DNA of 64,000 nucleotides from Gymnorhina tibicen (taxonomy: Eukaryota; Chordata; Aves; Passeriformes; Artamidae). Positions within the stretch are counted from its first letter, which is position 1; each line of letters begins with the position of its first letter. Of this stretch, positions 11,600 through 25,502 are shown piece after piece. A program made the position numbers and the translations under genes. A model generated the notes under the pieces. It worked only from the letters and a program-made list of their open reading frames with translations. It was not told the DNA's origin and did no database searches. The stretch lies in the NCBI GenBank assembly GCA_013399875.1, contig VXAZ01008133.1, forward strand, positions 435,168 to 499,167, in the 5' to 3' direction.

Positions 11600-13545
11600 G
11601 TAAGTTTTCACTATCTTTCAATTATCTTCCTAACCTCATCCATCCAAATAACACTGAATTCTAAATATTCAGGGTCAGTACAACCTACAGCTCCAGTCCT
11701 TGGAAGGTAAAAAATCCAAGTTTTTTTTAACATTGATTTCCATTTTTCCATTAGTGGGTCCCAGCTTGGAATTTCAAGTGAAATCTTTGTTTTAGGAAGT
11801 GGCGATATTTTTACTCAGGTAGTTAGTTCAAGAAAAATCAGAGAAGTGACCATGCTGACTTAAATCAAAATTAAAAGGGCTTTGCTTTCTTGTTTTAAAT
11901 CTTGTTCAGACAGACTTGTTTTTTCATTGTGCTTCTGTAGGTCGGGAAGGAATCAGATGAAAAATTCAAGCAATCACCTTGCTTCCCCAGATGACTTCAA
12001 TACAGAGATCTGCAGAATTTCAGCTCTAGATCTGTGAACTTTAGGAAAGCCCCATGAATATATCTGTTCAAGTTCCAGCAAGTAGAAACTAGGTGCCAGA
12101 AAAACATACATACGTCAAGGGGTACTTGTTGTCTGTGGGGGCAGGATTTTTTGCTCAGTTTTCTGAAACCTTACTTTATTGTGTCAGTGTCTGTTATTTG
12201 CAGCCAATGAGGACAGTACAGGCTGTAGGAGCTGATTTGTATTATTATAATTGTATTATTATTAGAGAGTATTTCTGTAATGGTATACATTGGTATACAC
12301 ATGGTATATGTGATGGTAACAGAAAATGAGTGGAATTATTCGTGCCGCTTGAATCAGCTATTTATTCATTATTTGAACATCTACACTTGCATGGACATTA
12401 ATCGTCAGGTTTTTACTTTCTTAATGTTCCCAAGGAAAGGTGGTGTCTGTAGTAAATTTGGGTTTCAAAAAAAATATTTTTACTGTAGTAGTTTTGTATT
12501 TGTTTATTGCTACACACAATAAGTATATTTATGAATTTTTGAAGTATGTGTACAAAGATATGTACCTATTGTGTAGAAAATTAATATTTTTAAAATTTTG
12601 CATGAAAATAAAAGCCCAATTGATTGATTTGTAGGACTTTTAAAATTCATGTTCAGTTCACATTGAGTTAAGTGCACAAAGATAGTGATATGTGGGATGA
12701 AAAAGTGCATTTTGAAACAAAAATGGATTTCTTTTATGAGATATCATTTATAGTAAACTGAACTGTTTACTTTAAAAAAAAAGTGAGTTTTATCTTCAGA
12801 CAATGTTTTTATTCTATTTTAAAAGAGAACAAGTCTTTCTGCTTCTCCTGTTGTTTTACAACATTCGAAGTTGTTGAAGTGTCCCATCCAAAACCTTGAA
12901 AAAATGAGGTTATAAAAAAGGGAGGGTATCAGCTTTGGAAGAAGAGGCCGGCAACTCAGACTACAAGAGTGTTGTGAGATTATGAAGGGAGAGAACAAGA
13001 AGGGCCAAAGCCCAGCTAGAACTTAATCTGGCTACTGCTGTAAAAGAAAAAGTTCGTATAAATACATTAGCAACAAAAGGAGGGTTGAGGACAATCTCCA
13101 TTCTTTATTGGATGCGGAGGAAATATAGTGACAAAAGAATAAGGAAAAGGCTGAGGTACGTAATGTCTTCTTTGCCTCAGTATTAAAAGAAAAACCTGCT
13201 GTTCTCCAGGTGCCCAGCCCCCTGAGCTGGAAGACAGGAACAGGGACCAAAATGAAGTTCCTGTACTCCCAGGGGAGGTGTTCAGTGACCTGCTACACCA
13301 CTTAGACACACACAAGTCTATCGGGATGGATGGAATCCACCCAAAGGTAGTGAGGGAGCTGGCTGAAATGTTCACAAAGTGCTTTCAGGCATTTCCAGAA
13401 GCTCTGGCTCTGCAGCTTAGCAAATGTGAAGCCTGCTTACAAGAAGGGTCAAAAGAATGATCTGGGGAACTAAAGGCCTGTCAGCTTGAGCTTGGTGCTG
13501 GGGAAGATCATGGAGTAGATCATCCTAAGTGCCATCACATGGCAT

Positions 13546-13764
13546 GTGCAGGACAACTGCATGATCAGGCCCAGCCAGCATGGGTTTATGAAAGGGAGGT
13601 TCCTGTTATCTAACCTGATCTCCTATGACATGGTGATCCATTTACTGAATGAGCAAAAGGCTGTGAAAGTTGTCTACCTGGACATGAGTCATGGCTTTGC
13701 CACTGTTTCCCATAGCATTCTCCTGGAGAAACTGGCTGCTCATAGCTTGGATGTTTGCTGGTAA
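13546..13764 (+). pseudogene. CR1 ORF2 reverse transcriptase fragment (decayed)
   Basis: This 72-residue open segment is the finger-palm part of the CR1 reverse transcriptase. It includes the conserved block IRPSQHGFMKGRFLLSNLI and motif A as VYLDMSHGFATVSH. Relative to the usual LDFSKAFDTVSH form, F-to-M and K-to-H changes are present, and the second aspartate has become alanine. The frame ends at a stop where the sequence degrades into a GGATGCAT-type repeat. It is part of the surrounding CR1 copy and is not a host gene. Confidence 0.85.
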
Positions 13765-13768
13765 AAAG

Positions 13769-13810
13769 ATGGATGCATAGATGCATGGATGCATGCGTGG
13801 ATGGATGGGT
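13769..13810 (+). repeat. ATGGATGC-type microsatellite inside CR1
   Basis: Imperfect copies of an 8-base unit (ggatgcat / agatgcat / ggatgcat / gcgtggat / ggatgggt) replace the short non-repetitive stretch that normally links motif A to the following block in CR1. Confidence 0.8.
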
Positions 13811-16334
13811 GAGAGAGCCCAGAGAGTGGTAGTGAATGGAGCTACATCCAGCTGGCAGCCAGTAAAAAGTGGTGTTCTCCCGGGCTCAGTACTGAGACCA
13901 CAGCCCTGTTTAATATCTTAATCAATAATCTGGATGATGTGATCAAGTGCACCTGCAGTCATTTTGCAGCTGACACCAAGTTGGGCAGTGTTGATCTGCT
14001 GGGGGGTAGGAAGCCTCTGTAGGGGGTCTGGACAGGCTGGATTGATGGGCCAAGGCCCATTGTGAGAGGTTCAACAAGGCCAAGTGCTGAGTCCTGCCCT
14101 TCAGTCACATCAACCCCAGGCAGTGCTACAGGCTGGGGCAGAATGCCTGTAAAGCTTCCCTGCAGAAAAGGACCTGTGTTGCTGGTTGACAGCAGCTGAA
14201 CATGAGCCAGGAGTGAGCCCAGGTGGCCAAAAAGGCCGTTGGCATCCTGGCCTGTATCAGCAACAGTGTGGCCAGCAGGACCAGGGCAGTGATTGTCCCC
14301 CTGTACTGGGCACTGGTGAGGTCACATCTTGAGTCCTCTGTCTAGTTCTGGCCCCATCAGTACAAGAAAGACACTGAGGTGCTGGAGCATGTCCAGAGCA
14401 GGGCAGTGAAGCTGGTCTGGAGCACAAATCTGATGAGCAGCAGAAGGAGCTTGGGGTTATTTAGTCTTGAGAACAGGAAGTTTGTGAGACTTTATTGCTC
14501 TCTACAACTACCTGAAAGGAGGGTTGTATCCAAATGGAGGTCTTTCACTTCTCCTAGGGAACAAGCAGTAGGACAAGAGGGAATGGCCTTGATGATCTTA
14601 AAGGTATTTTCCAACCTAAACATTTCTATGATTCTATTATTCTATCTCCTTAGGATTACTCTTTAATCATCTTACATGCTTGTACAGAAAAAAAATAGGA
14701 CATAAAAGAGCTTTCCTCCAACAAATAATTAGTAATCTGTCTTTGTGTACTGCACAATGGAATAATGTCGTCAAGGTGATCTGCATACTAAAGGCAGTGT
14801 AAAGTAAAGAACACTATCCCTGTTTTTCTTAAAAAAAGAGTGTGAATTCCAAATTGTTGGTGAAGGTGTCCGCTGATTTGTTGAACTAGACTGCATACAG
14901 TGATTAAAATACTGATTTAATGACAGTTTATCACTTCTGTAAATATCTATGTAGTGCACTTTCTTCTCCAACAAAATGAATTTGGGAGGTATTCCCAAAT
15001 ATTTAATCCCTTTTTTCTTTGCTATTGAAAATAGTGATAAACTATAGAGCTACTAACAGCCTTACATCCTTGATCGGGTGTTTATTGGAAACTGTTTTAA
15101 GAGCTGTGATAGGAGCATATCTGGAAAAAAATTCCAAGGATAGCCAGCCCTGATTCAATCATGGGAGGTCATACATACCTAATTTACTGGAGTTCTTTGT
15201 TATACTTCTACCTTAAGAGGTAGGAAGACTGCAATGTATACAGTGCAATCAGCTGTTCAAAACAATTTTGGCTAACAAGATATGGAACACAGGAAATAGA
15301 ACTGGGGAAAAAAAATACAATCTTTTATCTTCTACATTAAACCAGTTTTCAAATCCATCGTCTCTGTCATTTAAAGCAGGTATACAGAAAGCACAGTAAA
15401 GGTATTTGCCAATGAGAAGTGATTCATGTGTGAAGATGATTGTCAGCTTTTTAGTGTTTTCTTCCTCTGGAACAACAGTGAAAAGTGCATGTTATAAAAA
15501 GAGGGGTAAAGCTCCATTAGTAATAGCAGGGAAGGCAGAAGGAGCATGATGGCTGTTGGCAGACAAATGTAATACCAAGGTGGACTGAGTGGGATCTTGC
15601 CTCTCTGCTGAGGTCCTATGATTTCTACCCCACTGTAGTGTTTGGTGATGCTTCAGCCGTGCAGTAAGTGCTGTGTTCTGTCAGTCTGCTTCAAGGGAAT
15701 AAGTGTTAACAAAAGAGAATCTTGTTTTGTACTAAGAGCTTAAAAAATGTTTTGATGTGTAGGATAGCAAGAGCAAGAAAAGCACTTTGGACTTGCAGTT
15801 GATGATGCTAGTTGCTGCCTGGTAGGAATGTTTGTTTTGTGTTCTTGGACCAACCTCCAAGCAAGTTCTGTCCTTCATATGGAAGAGTTTTGTCTTTCTG
15901 ATCACAGCAGATTTTCTTCCCCGTGGAACTTGGGGTAGTTATTTAAACTGAAATCAAACAAGTACACAGAAGAAAGAGCTCAAACCCAGAAGTTTATGCC
16001 TTGATCTTGAAAAATGCTGCAGTTGAGTGATGATGAAGATATGAATAATTGAGTAACTTTTAGTCATTGCTAGAATGGAGTAGAGTTTTCCAGCTAACAG
16101 AAGTGGTGATAAGTGTTTTTTCTGCAGATGCTGCCAAATACCAGGTTAGCATCAACAAGGAATGTAAGAGTGTTGCTAAGCTACAGAGTAGATTGGTGAA
16201 CTGTGAACATTATTTAAAAAATGTTTCCAGTTGTTGAGTTTTTTTGACCATACCTTATCCATCTTTTCACTGGATTACGTTAGCCAGATGTTTGCCCATA
16301 AGGTGGTTGTCTCCAACTACTTCAAGGCTGTGGC

Positions 16335-16535
16335 ATGAACAAGCAGTTAGAATGGTGCATTGGTACACTGCTAATCCTGTGCCTGTGTCACTTAGCAAGT
16401 CTCAGAACAGCTGCATGTAGCTCTCGAGAAGGAGCAGAAGAAGAAATGATACTTCAGAAATTTCACAGGCAAGGAACTACTGGGAATCATTTGGAGTTTT
16501 CTGCCAGAATTACACAGATCACTCTACTTGAGTAA
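16335..16535 (+). other. 66-codon ORF with secretory-signal-like N terminus
   Basis: The ATG has G at position -3. The reading begins MNKQLEWCIGTLLILCLCHL, a short polar start followed by a run of hydrophobic residues, then a small-residue region (TAACSS) that would suit signal peptidase cleavage. The remainder is hydrophilic and ends at TAA. No nearby promoter, splice site or family match is evident, and open frames of this length are common here. It is most likely fortuitous. Confidence 0.1.
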
Positions 16536-19500
16536 CCAGGACTTGTGTCACATCTTTTAAAGTAGGTGAGAGTTCATCAGAGGTCAAAAGCTGTTGAGAT
16601 ACACAGAACAATGAAAATAAATGCTTTTTATTTTTACAAAGAGATCGTTCAGAGATGCTGCTAAGTGCTTTCAGTCCCTTACTTGATCTGAGACTAAATA
16701 TGCTTGTAGTTGGCCTTTGTCAAGTAATTTTGCTTGGGGACAGGTTGTGTGATACTGAGAAGGAAACTACTGGTTATGTTTGCTCACTGTTAGATTGGTG
16801 AGTGGATGAAAGAAGAGGGAAAGATTCTTCAGTTACTGCATTATTTTTGTTCAGAGCTATGCAAGTTCATGACTCTGCCATGAGAGTCACAGATGATGAA
16901 TTATATTTGGAAATCTTTACATCACAGTCCAGACAGACCTTCATAAAAAAACGTGCTGAAGATTGAAAGCGTGGGTGATTACTCCTTGTGAGAATGAGCT
17001 AAATAGTTCATTATTGTTGCAAAAACCTTATCTATGTGGCTGGTCTCAATAAGGCTTTTATATGCTCAACATTGAGAAGGATAATTCTTGGAGAAACCTT
17101 TTGAGACCTGTGCTTCACACTGTATCACTGCAGTTATCTGGTGACTAGGACTTAAGCTGTTGGAAAGAATCCCTAGGCATGTGGTGTGGCCCCAGCCAGG
17201 GATTTGAGACATATGTTTTGGTTATAGTCCTTTGCTTTCTGTCAATTAACATTTTAAGTTCTGGGTGCTATTTTATTTTTTAATCTTTCAGAAAACCTGT
17301 TAACTAACAGGGAAGCTGGCTGTTGTGATGGGCCGCTATGTTCATGTATGGAACTTAAATACAGTGGTTTCATCAGTGCTGGAGTTTGTGGATGCCCTTG
17401 GCCCTTTCTGGTGTAACCAGCAGCCTTGGACACTCTTGTTGACCACTGCCTTAAAAAGGCAATGTTCTGTCAATGGCACTGATCAGGTTGCATTGATCTT
17501 CATTTTAATATTTTGCTTCTATATTTAAATATCAACTAGTCTTTCCTGTTTGTTTCTTCTAAATGCCTCCATCCTGCTGCATGGTTTTGGCAATAGTTCT
17601 CTTGTGCGCTGTTTGCAGAAGTAACAAAGAGTCAGACTGAGGACAAAGTTGCATCATTGCTCCAGATTGTTAATTTTTCTCTCTAAAGATTTAGAAGATT
17701 AAATTTCAGATGTGGACATTATTGGATAGTATTTAAACACTAATTAAAGGTACTAAATATAAAATTGTGAATATTGCTGTTCTCTTTGGAAGCTGGAATT
17801 TACTTCATTGCAGAGCAGTATAGGCTGCTAACTGAACAGTGGCTGCAGTTATCTCTTTGCTCTTACCTGGATATTGACATTGTAGATATTGTCAGACTTA
17901 GCAGCTTATTATTTAACAGTAGAAATCAGGCTGATAAATGTAACTGGAAACTGGAAAAATATAAATATGCTCTTTAACCAAGTCTTTTCTTGATGAAAAT
18001 GTGTGTAATGAGATGCAATTTTTTAAGAGTCTGTATTGCTCTCTATCCATTTTGGATTTATTTGGGGGGAAAGAGATGCAAGATGTGGGCATTTGATTCC
18101 CAATTTCTTGCTTATTTGTGTGGTGCATTATTTATTTAAATGGTAAAGTAGTAAATTTAAGGTATGTGGAATGTTTTGTTTTTGTCTTTAATGTGTTTCT
18201 GACTGTGTATCAGCACTACCATTTACTGAATTGTGCTTTGAAAGGATGCTTTTGTTTTGTAAAATTGGGTTGAAATTTGGTTTTTGCTTAAATCTAGAAA
18301 AACACTGTTACACTGAACATTTGGCTGAAGAATTAGGCTTTCACTTTTAGCCATTAGGTATCATAGGTAATTCTGTTCTTATTTTGTCTAAATATGAGTC
18401 ACTTCAGGCTGCAGTTCTTCAGCATGCCATGTTGGGAAAATGCTTTATTTCATAACAAGAACTCTGGGAATTGGGAAGGCAAAGATCAGGGCAATTTGAA
18501 ATCAATCTTGAATTTTATTTTGTGGAAATAGCCTCTGTGCTATTCTCAGCTTGCTGATATTTTGAGTATTGCAGCTACTTGAACACTTGTGACTTCTAAT
18601 GCTACATTCATGCAATGGGAGAGGTGATAAAAAATCATTGTGTCTGGACTTTGTTATTCATAAGACCATAGTAAGAAGAATGAGAGTTTTCATCCTGACT
18701 ACAAAAATACAAGTTTGTGACTCCTTAAAAGGTCTGTTTTAAAGATGTGTGAAGCACTTGCTTGTTTTCTGAACTAATAGCTGTATTTTGAAGAGAAAGA
18801 GTTTCACATTGCCCAACTTTTGAGTCTGACATTGGTGACTCTGCTAATTGTAATAGAGCTGTGGAACTGTTTCATTCCAGATGGAACTTTAATCTGGCTT
18901 CTGATTGAGCTGAGTGTCCTTGTAGAGTCTCTTAGCATCTGCTTTGGAAATGTATATAACATTATTCAAAATTTGTACCAAATTAAACCACCCTAAGGCT
19001 ATAATTCAATTTTTCTTTATTGAGAAATGTATTGTCAACAATTTTATGCCACAGAGTAAAATCTGCACTAGATCTATTTTTTTTTGGCTATTAACTGGTC
19101 ATTTAGATTACCGTGATTGAATTTCCAGGTTCTTCAAGTTTACCTTATCAATTGTAAGCTTACACTAAGGAATTAACAAATAAGGCAAATGTGGTCTCTT
19201 GGTTTTTTTTGTTCACAGGGTTTTTTTCACTGAAAGTAGATGAGCATGAATTGATGCTTTCTAGCATTAATGATTGGATTATATTTTTATTTGTCAAATA
19301 GTAATGTTTTAATAATTCTAGTTTGAGATACTTGTTTTGGTATTTGGATTGTAAAATCAAAAAGAATGCATGAAATATATTGAAATACACCATATCATAT
19401 AAATTTATTTCTGTATCTTTCTGTATCTTATTTTAGTTTCTCTTGTATCTGTAACAGTGATTGTGACTTTTCTTATTTCTCCATTTTCTAAAGTCTGCTG

Positions 19501-19864
19501 TATTTAATTATAGTTTTTATTATAAAATCTTCTTCTTGAGCTCAGTATAGCTGCTGTTTTGAATACCAGTTCTGTTACTAAAGATGGTCAGATTAGGGTA
19601 GCAAATTTATGCAGTTTTTCAGTTAAGACATGATTTGTGAAATACTCCCTAACTGGTTATGAAGAGTCTCTAACGAAGTTATGAAGTGTTAGGCAGCTGT
19701 GTACATTGATGGTAATGTTCAGTAGATACTCTTATTATTTCAGTTTTGGGCATGAACAACATTTAAAACCACAGAATTGTGAACTGAAATTGTGATAATC
19801 CGACTACCGGTGTTACTGTATTTTGTTTATTAATTATTTATTCTTTTGCTTCTGAGTGGAAGAG

Positions 19865-19965
19865 CTGTAAGCGCTTAGCCAAGGTCAGTCCAGTAAATAG
19901 GTAGAGCAATGTGTGAAGTCCCTTTATAATTTACTTTTCCTATTACAACTGTGCTACACAACAGA
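19865..19965 (-). repeat. MIR-like ancient SINE relic
   Basis: The + strand stretch ttagccaaggtcagtccag and the following agtaaataggtagagcaa resemble the reverse complement of the MIR core (usually cccaaggtcacacagctagtaagtggcagagc). About 45 bases downstream, aactgtgctacacaac resembles the reverse complement of the MIR 5' region. Divergence is high, so this rests on eye alignment. Confidence 0.4.
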
Positions 19966-22900
19966 AAGCAAGCTAGAACTTCCAATGTACAAATGCCATT
20001 CTCTCCACTTCCAGAAGACTGACTTTCCCAACTTTTTGGAGAATGCGTGTCACGATCTACCATCGAGGATGAAATCTGATCCCTAGTTCACTGACATCAT
20101 CCCCACTCTAGCTTCATGCAGTGTTAGATCTCCCCATCCTCCTTCAGTAAGTTCCTGTGCAAGTCTCTATGCATTCACTTGGATTTGTGTTGAAGGAAAA
20201 ACAGAAGTTATTTATTTTACATTCCAGATGATTCTGGTAGTTGATTTAAATTAAACTGTTATGAGAAAAGAATTGCAACCCTACAAAATGGGTTAGCCAT
20301 TCAACCTGTGTAAAGGAAATCTCCACTTTCCTAATGTATCTTCCTTTGGACATGTTAGCTGCCTTACTCCATCTTTCTTCATGCTTCATCTTTTATGCTT
20401 GAAGAAGTTTAGACAGGTTTGTGTTTCCAAGCTCTTTTGTCAGTGAACAGAAGAGGTTGCATACAAGCTGCTTCACAGCAGAAGCCTATCTTCTGGAAAA
20501 AGGCAGTGACAGGGCCGAAATGGGATATCCGTCTCCTGTCAGATAACCTTAAATCAGCATTAAACTGTCATGCATTTATTAGAGTGTACAGAAATTGCAA
20601 AATTTTTGTGGTTTCTTTCCTTACGCTTCAAGCATCCTCATTTATGTGTTACAAGAGACAATAGTTACAAAGTGAGAGTACACACGAGATAGAGACACAG
20701 TTGCCAAATCAATCTCTCTGGTATCTTAATGCTGTCAGCTGGTACTGAAGTCTGAAAATATATGACCAAATCACTCATTAATTTCTTGAGAGTGACTGAA
20801 AAGTAAATACCATCATACAGACTGTCTTTCCCAGCACAGTGTTGGAAAGACCCCAAAATGAACACAATATCAAGGAAATGGATATCTAGGAATGCAGTAA
20901 TAATATTCCGCCTTTTCTTCCACCATCTTTTTTCTAATATTTTACATTTCAGTACCTCTTGGGAATTTACTTCTCCAAGTTTTTTTATATCAAAAACAAG
21001 TTTTAAAAAACCCAAAAAATCCTCGTTCATTTACTTTCCTGAATTCTTCCATCCATGACTTACAAAACCCCATCATCGCTTTGTGACTTGACTGTTCACT
21101 TGGTGACTTTCAAACCTCTTACTTTTTTATGTGCATTGTTGTAATCTGAGAAATTTTACTTTGCAATATATCTAGTTTTGAAAGGACTTAGTATAAATTG
21201 GGTCTTGCTTTTAGTCATAAATAAAAAGGCAATATTTGAAGTTTTTTTCAAATGACAATTGAAAATTGACCCAATGACAATTTCCAGTCTCCATGGAATA
21301 AGAATTCTATGATGGTTCTTTTCATTTAGTCTCAGCTGATGACATGAAATTGAAGAATAAAGAGTGGAGAAAAATGAACCATAAGAAACATGGTTTGTGG
21401 GAACATGACCTACCTTTAGAAAGTCACTGTTTCCCTCCTCTTTCTCTTATATGAGAATTTTTTTTGGTAGGTCACACATACTATCAAATACCTAGTATGA
21501 TCCTCAGATTAATGGTGTTGCCATTCAGCTGGTCAGCTGCAGAGATGAAGCTGTTTCAACATCTATGTGATACCTGCATGGTTGTACCAAGAGGAGTCAC
21601 AGATTGATGTATTTAGATTGTGGTTTGACAATTGTTAAATTACTATTCGGCATAGTTAAAATTATTTGTAAAAGTGTGAAAAAGCAATAGGCTGTTTCTT
21701 GTGAGTTTTTAGTCATCAGTTATTGGTAAATTTAATTTATTCCTCACTAAAAAGAAATTAAATTAAATAAATACATATCTCTGATAAATGTAGATGTACT
21801 TCAATGAAATTGTTAAAATCAGAAAGAAAAGGGGTTAAATAAAGTGAAAATATTTAATTCATAGATACTTGAATTTTGGTTTGACCTGTGTTTGTTAAAG
21901 GCAGATATGTTTGTCATTCTGATGAAGATGCATTTCTTCTTACCTTGCTGTTGACAGAATCTCACCTACTTTTCCCATTTATTATGATAATAGTCTACCA
22001 GATGTCATATGTCACAGCCTAGTGAAGTTGTCTCTGCCTATTACTGCTTACATATAATGTGCATTCTAGTTTTTCTTTCCTTAATTTAGAAAATTTTATA
22101 TGCTCTTTGACATCCCCTGTTTTATTAGGAAAAGAATAGAGGCAAACTATTTAAAATATTTGAAAGCAAGTTTAGAAAGAGTAGGCTATTTTATTTCCAT
22201 TTTAAATAGCGTTATGTTAAAAGTCTGCCTTTGTGTGGATGGATAACCTGAATCTCATACAAATGATCATACATCTTAAAACTCTAGTAAAGTTACACTG
22301 TGCAACTTTTTTTGAAAACTGCTGGTTTCAGTGGACAGAAACATAGGTAAATGCAAATAAGAAAGGCTGAAAACACAAATTACCATATGCTATGGATACA
22401 TCTAGTGATAAGAGCAACAGAAATCACATCTCTTTAGCTAAAACATAAAACTGAACAATAGTCTTTCTCAAAAGAGTTATAATCTAAAGGACAGGGTAAT
22501 CTCTTACATGTACGTACAGATAGGAGAAGAGTCAAAACAAATTTTAGCACAGATACAGCAAGCTGCCTTTTGGTTAATGGTGTAGCATTGTACATGCCTG
22601 TGTGTTAAAACCATATGGAATTCACACCACCCTTGCAACGATAGGAACCTCATGTTGCAGAAGAAGTAGGGCTACCTGAAAGCACAGCCAGATTGGGGAA
22701 CTAGCACTTTTCAATTGTATTGGAAAATTTTATTTACGTATAAAGCTTTGTGCTGAAAAGGTTCATATCTTGGAAAATGTGCATTTTCCACAAGTGTGAG
22801 CTGTGTTCATTTTGCATTATGTATCAGCAAGGAAGATCACCCTGACTTTCCTTTCTCCTGTTTTGTTTTCATGTTTGGGTGCTTTTTTCCTATGAAAAAA

Positions 22901-25502
22901 AGGTAAAAGTGCCCCCTAGATTTACAGATTTTTGTGCTTACGTACTAGAACCTACAGAATTCCATTTAAGATGTTCTTTTTCTTTCAAAATCAATATTCA
23001 GAAGTTTAAAGGCTTTTTTTTGTCCAGAGCAACAACAAGAACATGCAGCAATCAGCAATGTAATGTAGTTTGTTTTCTTACATTTTACTGTGGAATTGTT
23101 GATACATAAGGGTAACTGTTGCATGAAAATGCTTTTGTTCTTCTATAGTAATATTTTAGATGAAAGAATGAGTTCTTTTCTGTACATTCCTGAAGGGATC
23201 ATTGTAGTCCTTAAAGCTGCATCATATAATGTAATATAGATGAATATGACAAAAGTCAACATAAGAAACTTGCGCTTGGGGTAGAAGAAATCAATATGAA
23301 GCCTGACATTTTTCTTTTATATTTGCAATATCTGTGCAACCAGAATTGACCATGGCTCAGAGTATTTGTAATTAGACGGTCCTTTAAAAAAAAAATTTGA
23401 AATAAAAACTGGGTCACTGTGTGAAATCAGTATTGTACTCCTGAAATTTCTTTTAAAATGAGTTTTAGTTTCTCATTAATAAAAATCCAGTATTTAGGTT
23501 TAATTTATATGTCTTTTAAAGACTTGAATTTTTCAAGTGACTACTTTAATTTCAAAATTAAAACAAAAGAATATGTTAAATTGTAAAGATTAATTTTCTG
23601 TAAAAATCAAACATAACTGAAACTGTGCATGTTCAGTAGGAATCCCTCTGTTTTTGAAATTATTATCTGACAGATGTCCATCTTTGTAAAATGAAGAGGA
23701 GAAAAATTTGTATAAAATAACCGGTTTCTTGGGTTGTTTTCCTCCCCTCTCATTAAACAAAATGTAGAAAGCAAATCCCAGTCCTGCTGCAGTCCTGTTA
23801 CACTGAGCAAAAGGCAGACTTGATGCACGGTAAGAAACTTTTTATTCAATCTTATGTTGAGAACATTTTTCTAAGTGAGCAAAGCCTATACTTAGAAAAT
23901 ATTTCTACCTTTATATAGCATAGACATCTGAAGTATTTATACTAATTTTAATAATGGGGCAACAAACAGGGATATCTTTAGGCTAATGGAGCAAATATGG
24001 ACTAGCTGATGAGTTGTCTGCACTTCTGAATTCAACATTTAGACATGATTAGAGTATGTATGCACTTTCTTCAATCTGGAAGCAGTAGCAAGTTTAATAA
24101 AGCTGAAATGGCCATCAGTTTTCTCTCTTTACAGTCCATAATGCCAATTAAACACATATACTTAAATTTTTTACAGAGGCCTAGATCGGAAATAAAAGAA
24201 GCAGTTGTTACAGCATTTAGAAATAATTCTACCATAAGTTTTGGTTTAAACTTGTGGTGTAGGCTTATGGACTCTGCTCCAGAGCTTTTTATTTTCTTGT
24301 GATGTTAATATGACAACATAATTTTATATGGTCAAATTTATTTTGTAATATGATTCTTGCTCAATTTTTAATCCAGATGTGTTTTACATAAACACCAGTA
24401 ATACAATTGGTGATGTTTTCCAGCATGCACAGCACTTCATTTGCTAATATCTGAATTAGCAGAATATACTTTTTAAAGTAGAATCAATAACTTCATATAA
24501 AATGAGCCATTCTTTTAATTGTTCAATCCTACTTCATTATTTTTTTCAAGAATGGCTTAATCATGTTTCATACTTGATCACTTTGTTTGCAGATTACCAC
24601 TTTGTTAGGTGTTTGTAGTTTACTACTTGTTTCTCAGTAGCAACATCACTTCAGCTCTAAATCCAAGGAAGAAACAAGTATACAGATTTATTTTTATTCT
24701 TGCAATTTGTCTGCATTTCACTCAGTTGTTTTCATTTGATTGGGCCAAATAGGACAAAGAGAAAACTATGACTTTGTATGCAAAGAGATAAGGTTAGTTT
24801 GATTATGAATTAATATCATTAAAAAGCATCAGAATTTAACTGCTATTAAAGATGCAATTCACAAAATACTACCATTGACATTCAAAAAATATATTTAATG
24901 TAGTATCAAAACCATTTAATTTCCTTTAAAATAATGCCCAATATCTGAGCACTTTTTACCGAGACTAGGTATAATCTCACATGTTGTGTAATCTTACTAA
25001 TTTTAGCTGAAGTCATTCCTTTGCCTTATCAAAGTCAGCTCAACTACAGGGAGGTGGAGGTGTGCTTCTCTGCAGTGAAGTGTAGTGGTTTTCTCCTGAG
25101 CAGAACTCCAGCGTTACCAGTTCCTGACAGCTGCAAGCCAGCCTCTGGGCATCTTGCTAAATTTTCAAATGTAATTATACAGTAGACTTCCTTTAACAAA
25201 TTCTGTGTTCTCCGCTGTAATTATAACAGCTCTTGCCTCTAGCCTGTTATCTTATAACCCACCTCCATATCTTCCACTGCTGGCTAGTGTTATCCAGTAG
25301 AGCTGATGGATCTAGAAAAGCAGAGTTTATTCTCTCTGTTGTCTAGAGAATGGTTTCATCTGTACAGAAGATCCATTTCTTCTGATCCATTATACTCAAA
25401 TGATGTGTCCCTTAAAGCTGAAGATTGTTCTCTGATTCACAGAAGAGCTGTTGATTAGCATGCCACTTTCATTTTTCAAACAATTTTTTATTGTTATTAC
25501 AG

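Larger units (their letters stand above)
6426..12894. other. unique AT-rich sequence, no gene recognised
   Basis: About 6.5 kb with no recognisable repeat. Open frames of 60-100 residues at 6600-6800 (-), 8432-8632 (-) and 8711-9016 (-) have no motif I can identify. Three exon-like segments on the + strand (8227-8383, 10358-10472, 11523-11599) are listed separately. A short cluster of tggtatac-type repeats lies near 12280-12320. Confidence 0.5.
12895..14648 (+). mobile_element. CR1 LINE, 5'-truncated, plus strand
   Basis: The sequence follows CR1 ORF2 from the linker before the reverse transcriptase through the 3' end. Recognisable blocks are ctaatctggctactgctgtaaaa-like sequence near 13024-13043, the segment encoding HPKVVRELAEMF near 13340, QHGFMKGRFLLSNLI near 13575, and the 3' terminus atttctatgattctattatt at about 14620-14640, which is the degenerate ATTCTATG-type tail typical of CR1. 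Motif A reads VYLDMSHGFATVSHSIL, with one acidic position replaced by alanine. Frameshifts and stops break the frame throughout. Two local changes, a microsatellite at 13769-13810 and a 3' deletion near 14586, are described under findings. Confidence 0.92.

Noticed and set aside
17304..17977. Two open frames (about 75 and 67 codons) with moderately protein-like translations
   Set aside because: Splice signals are weak, there is no family match, and frames of this length are common in this window on both strands.
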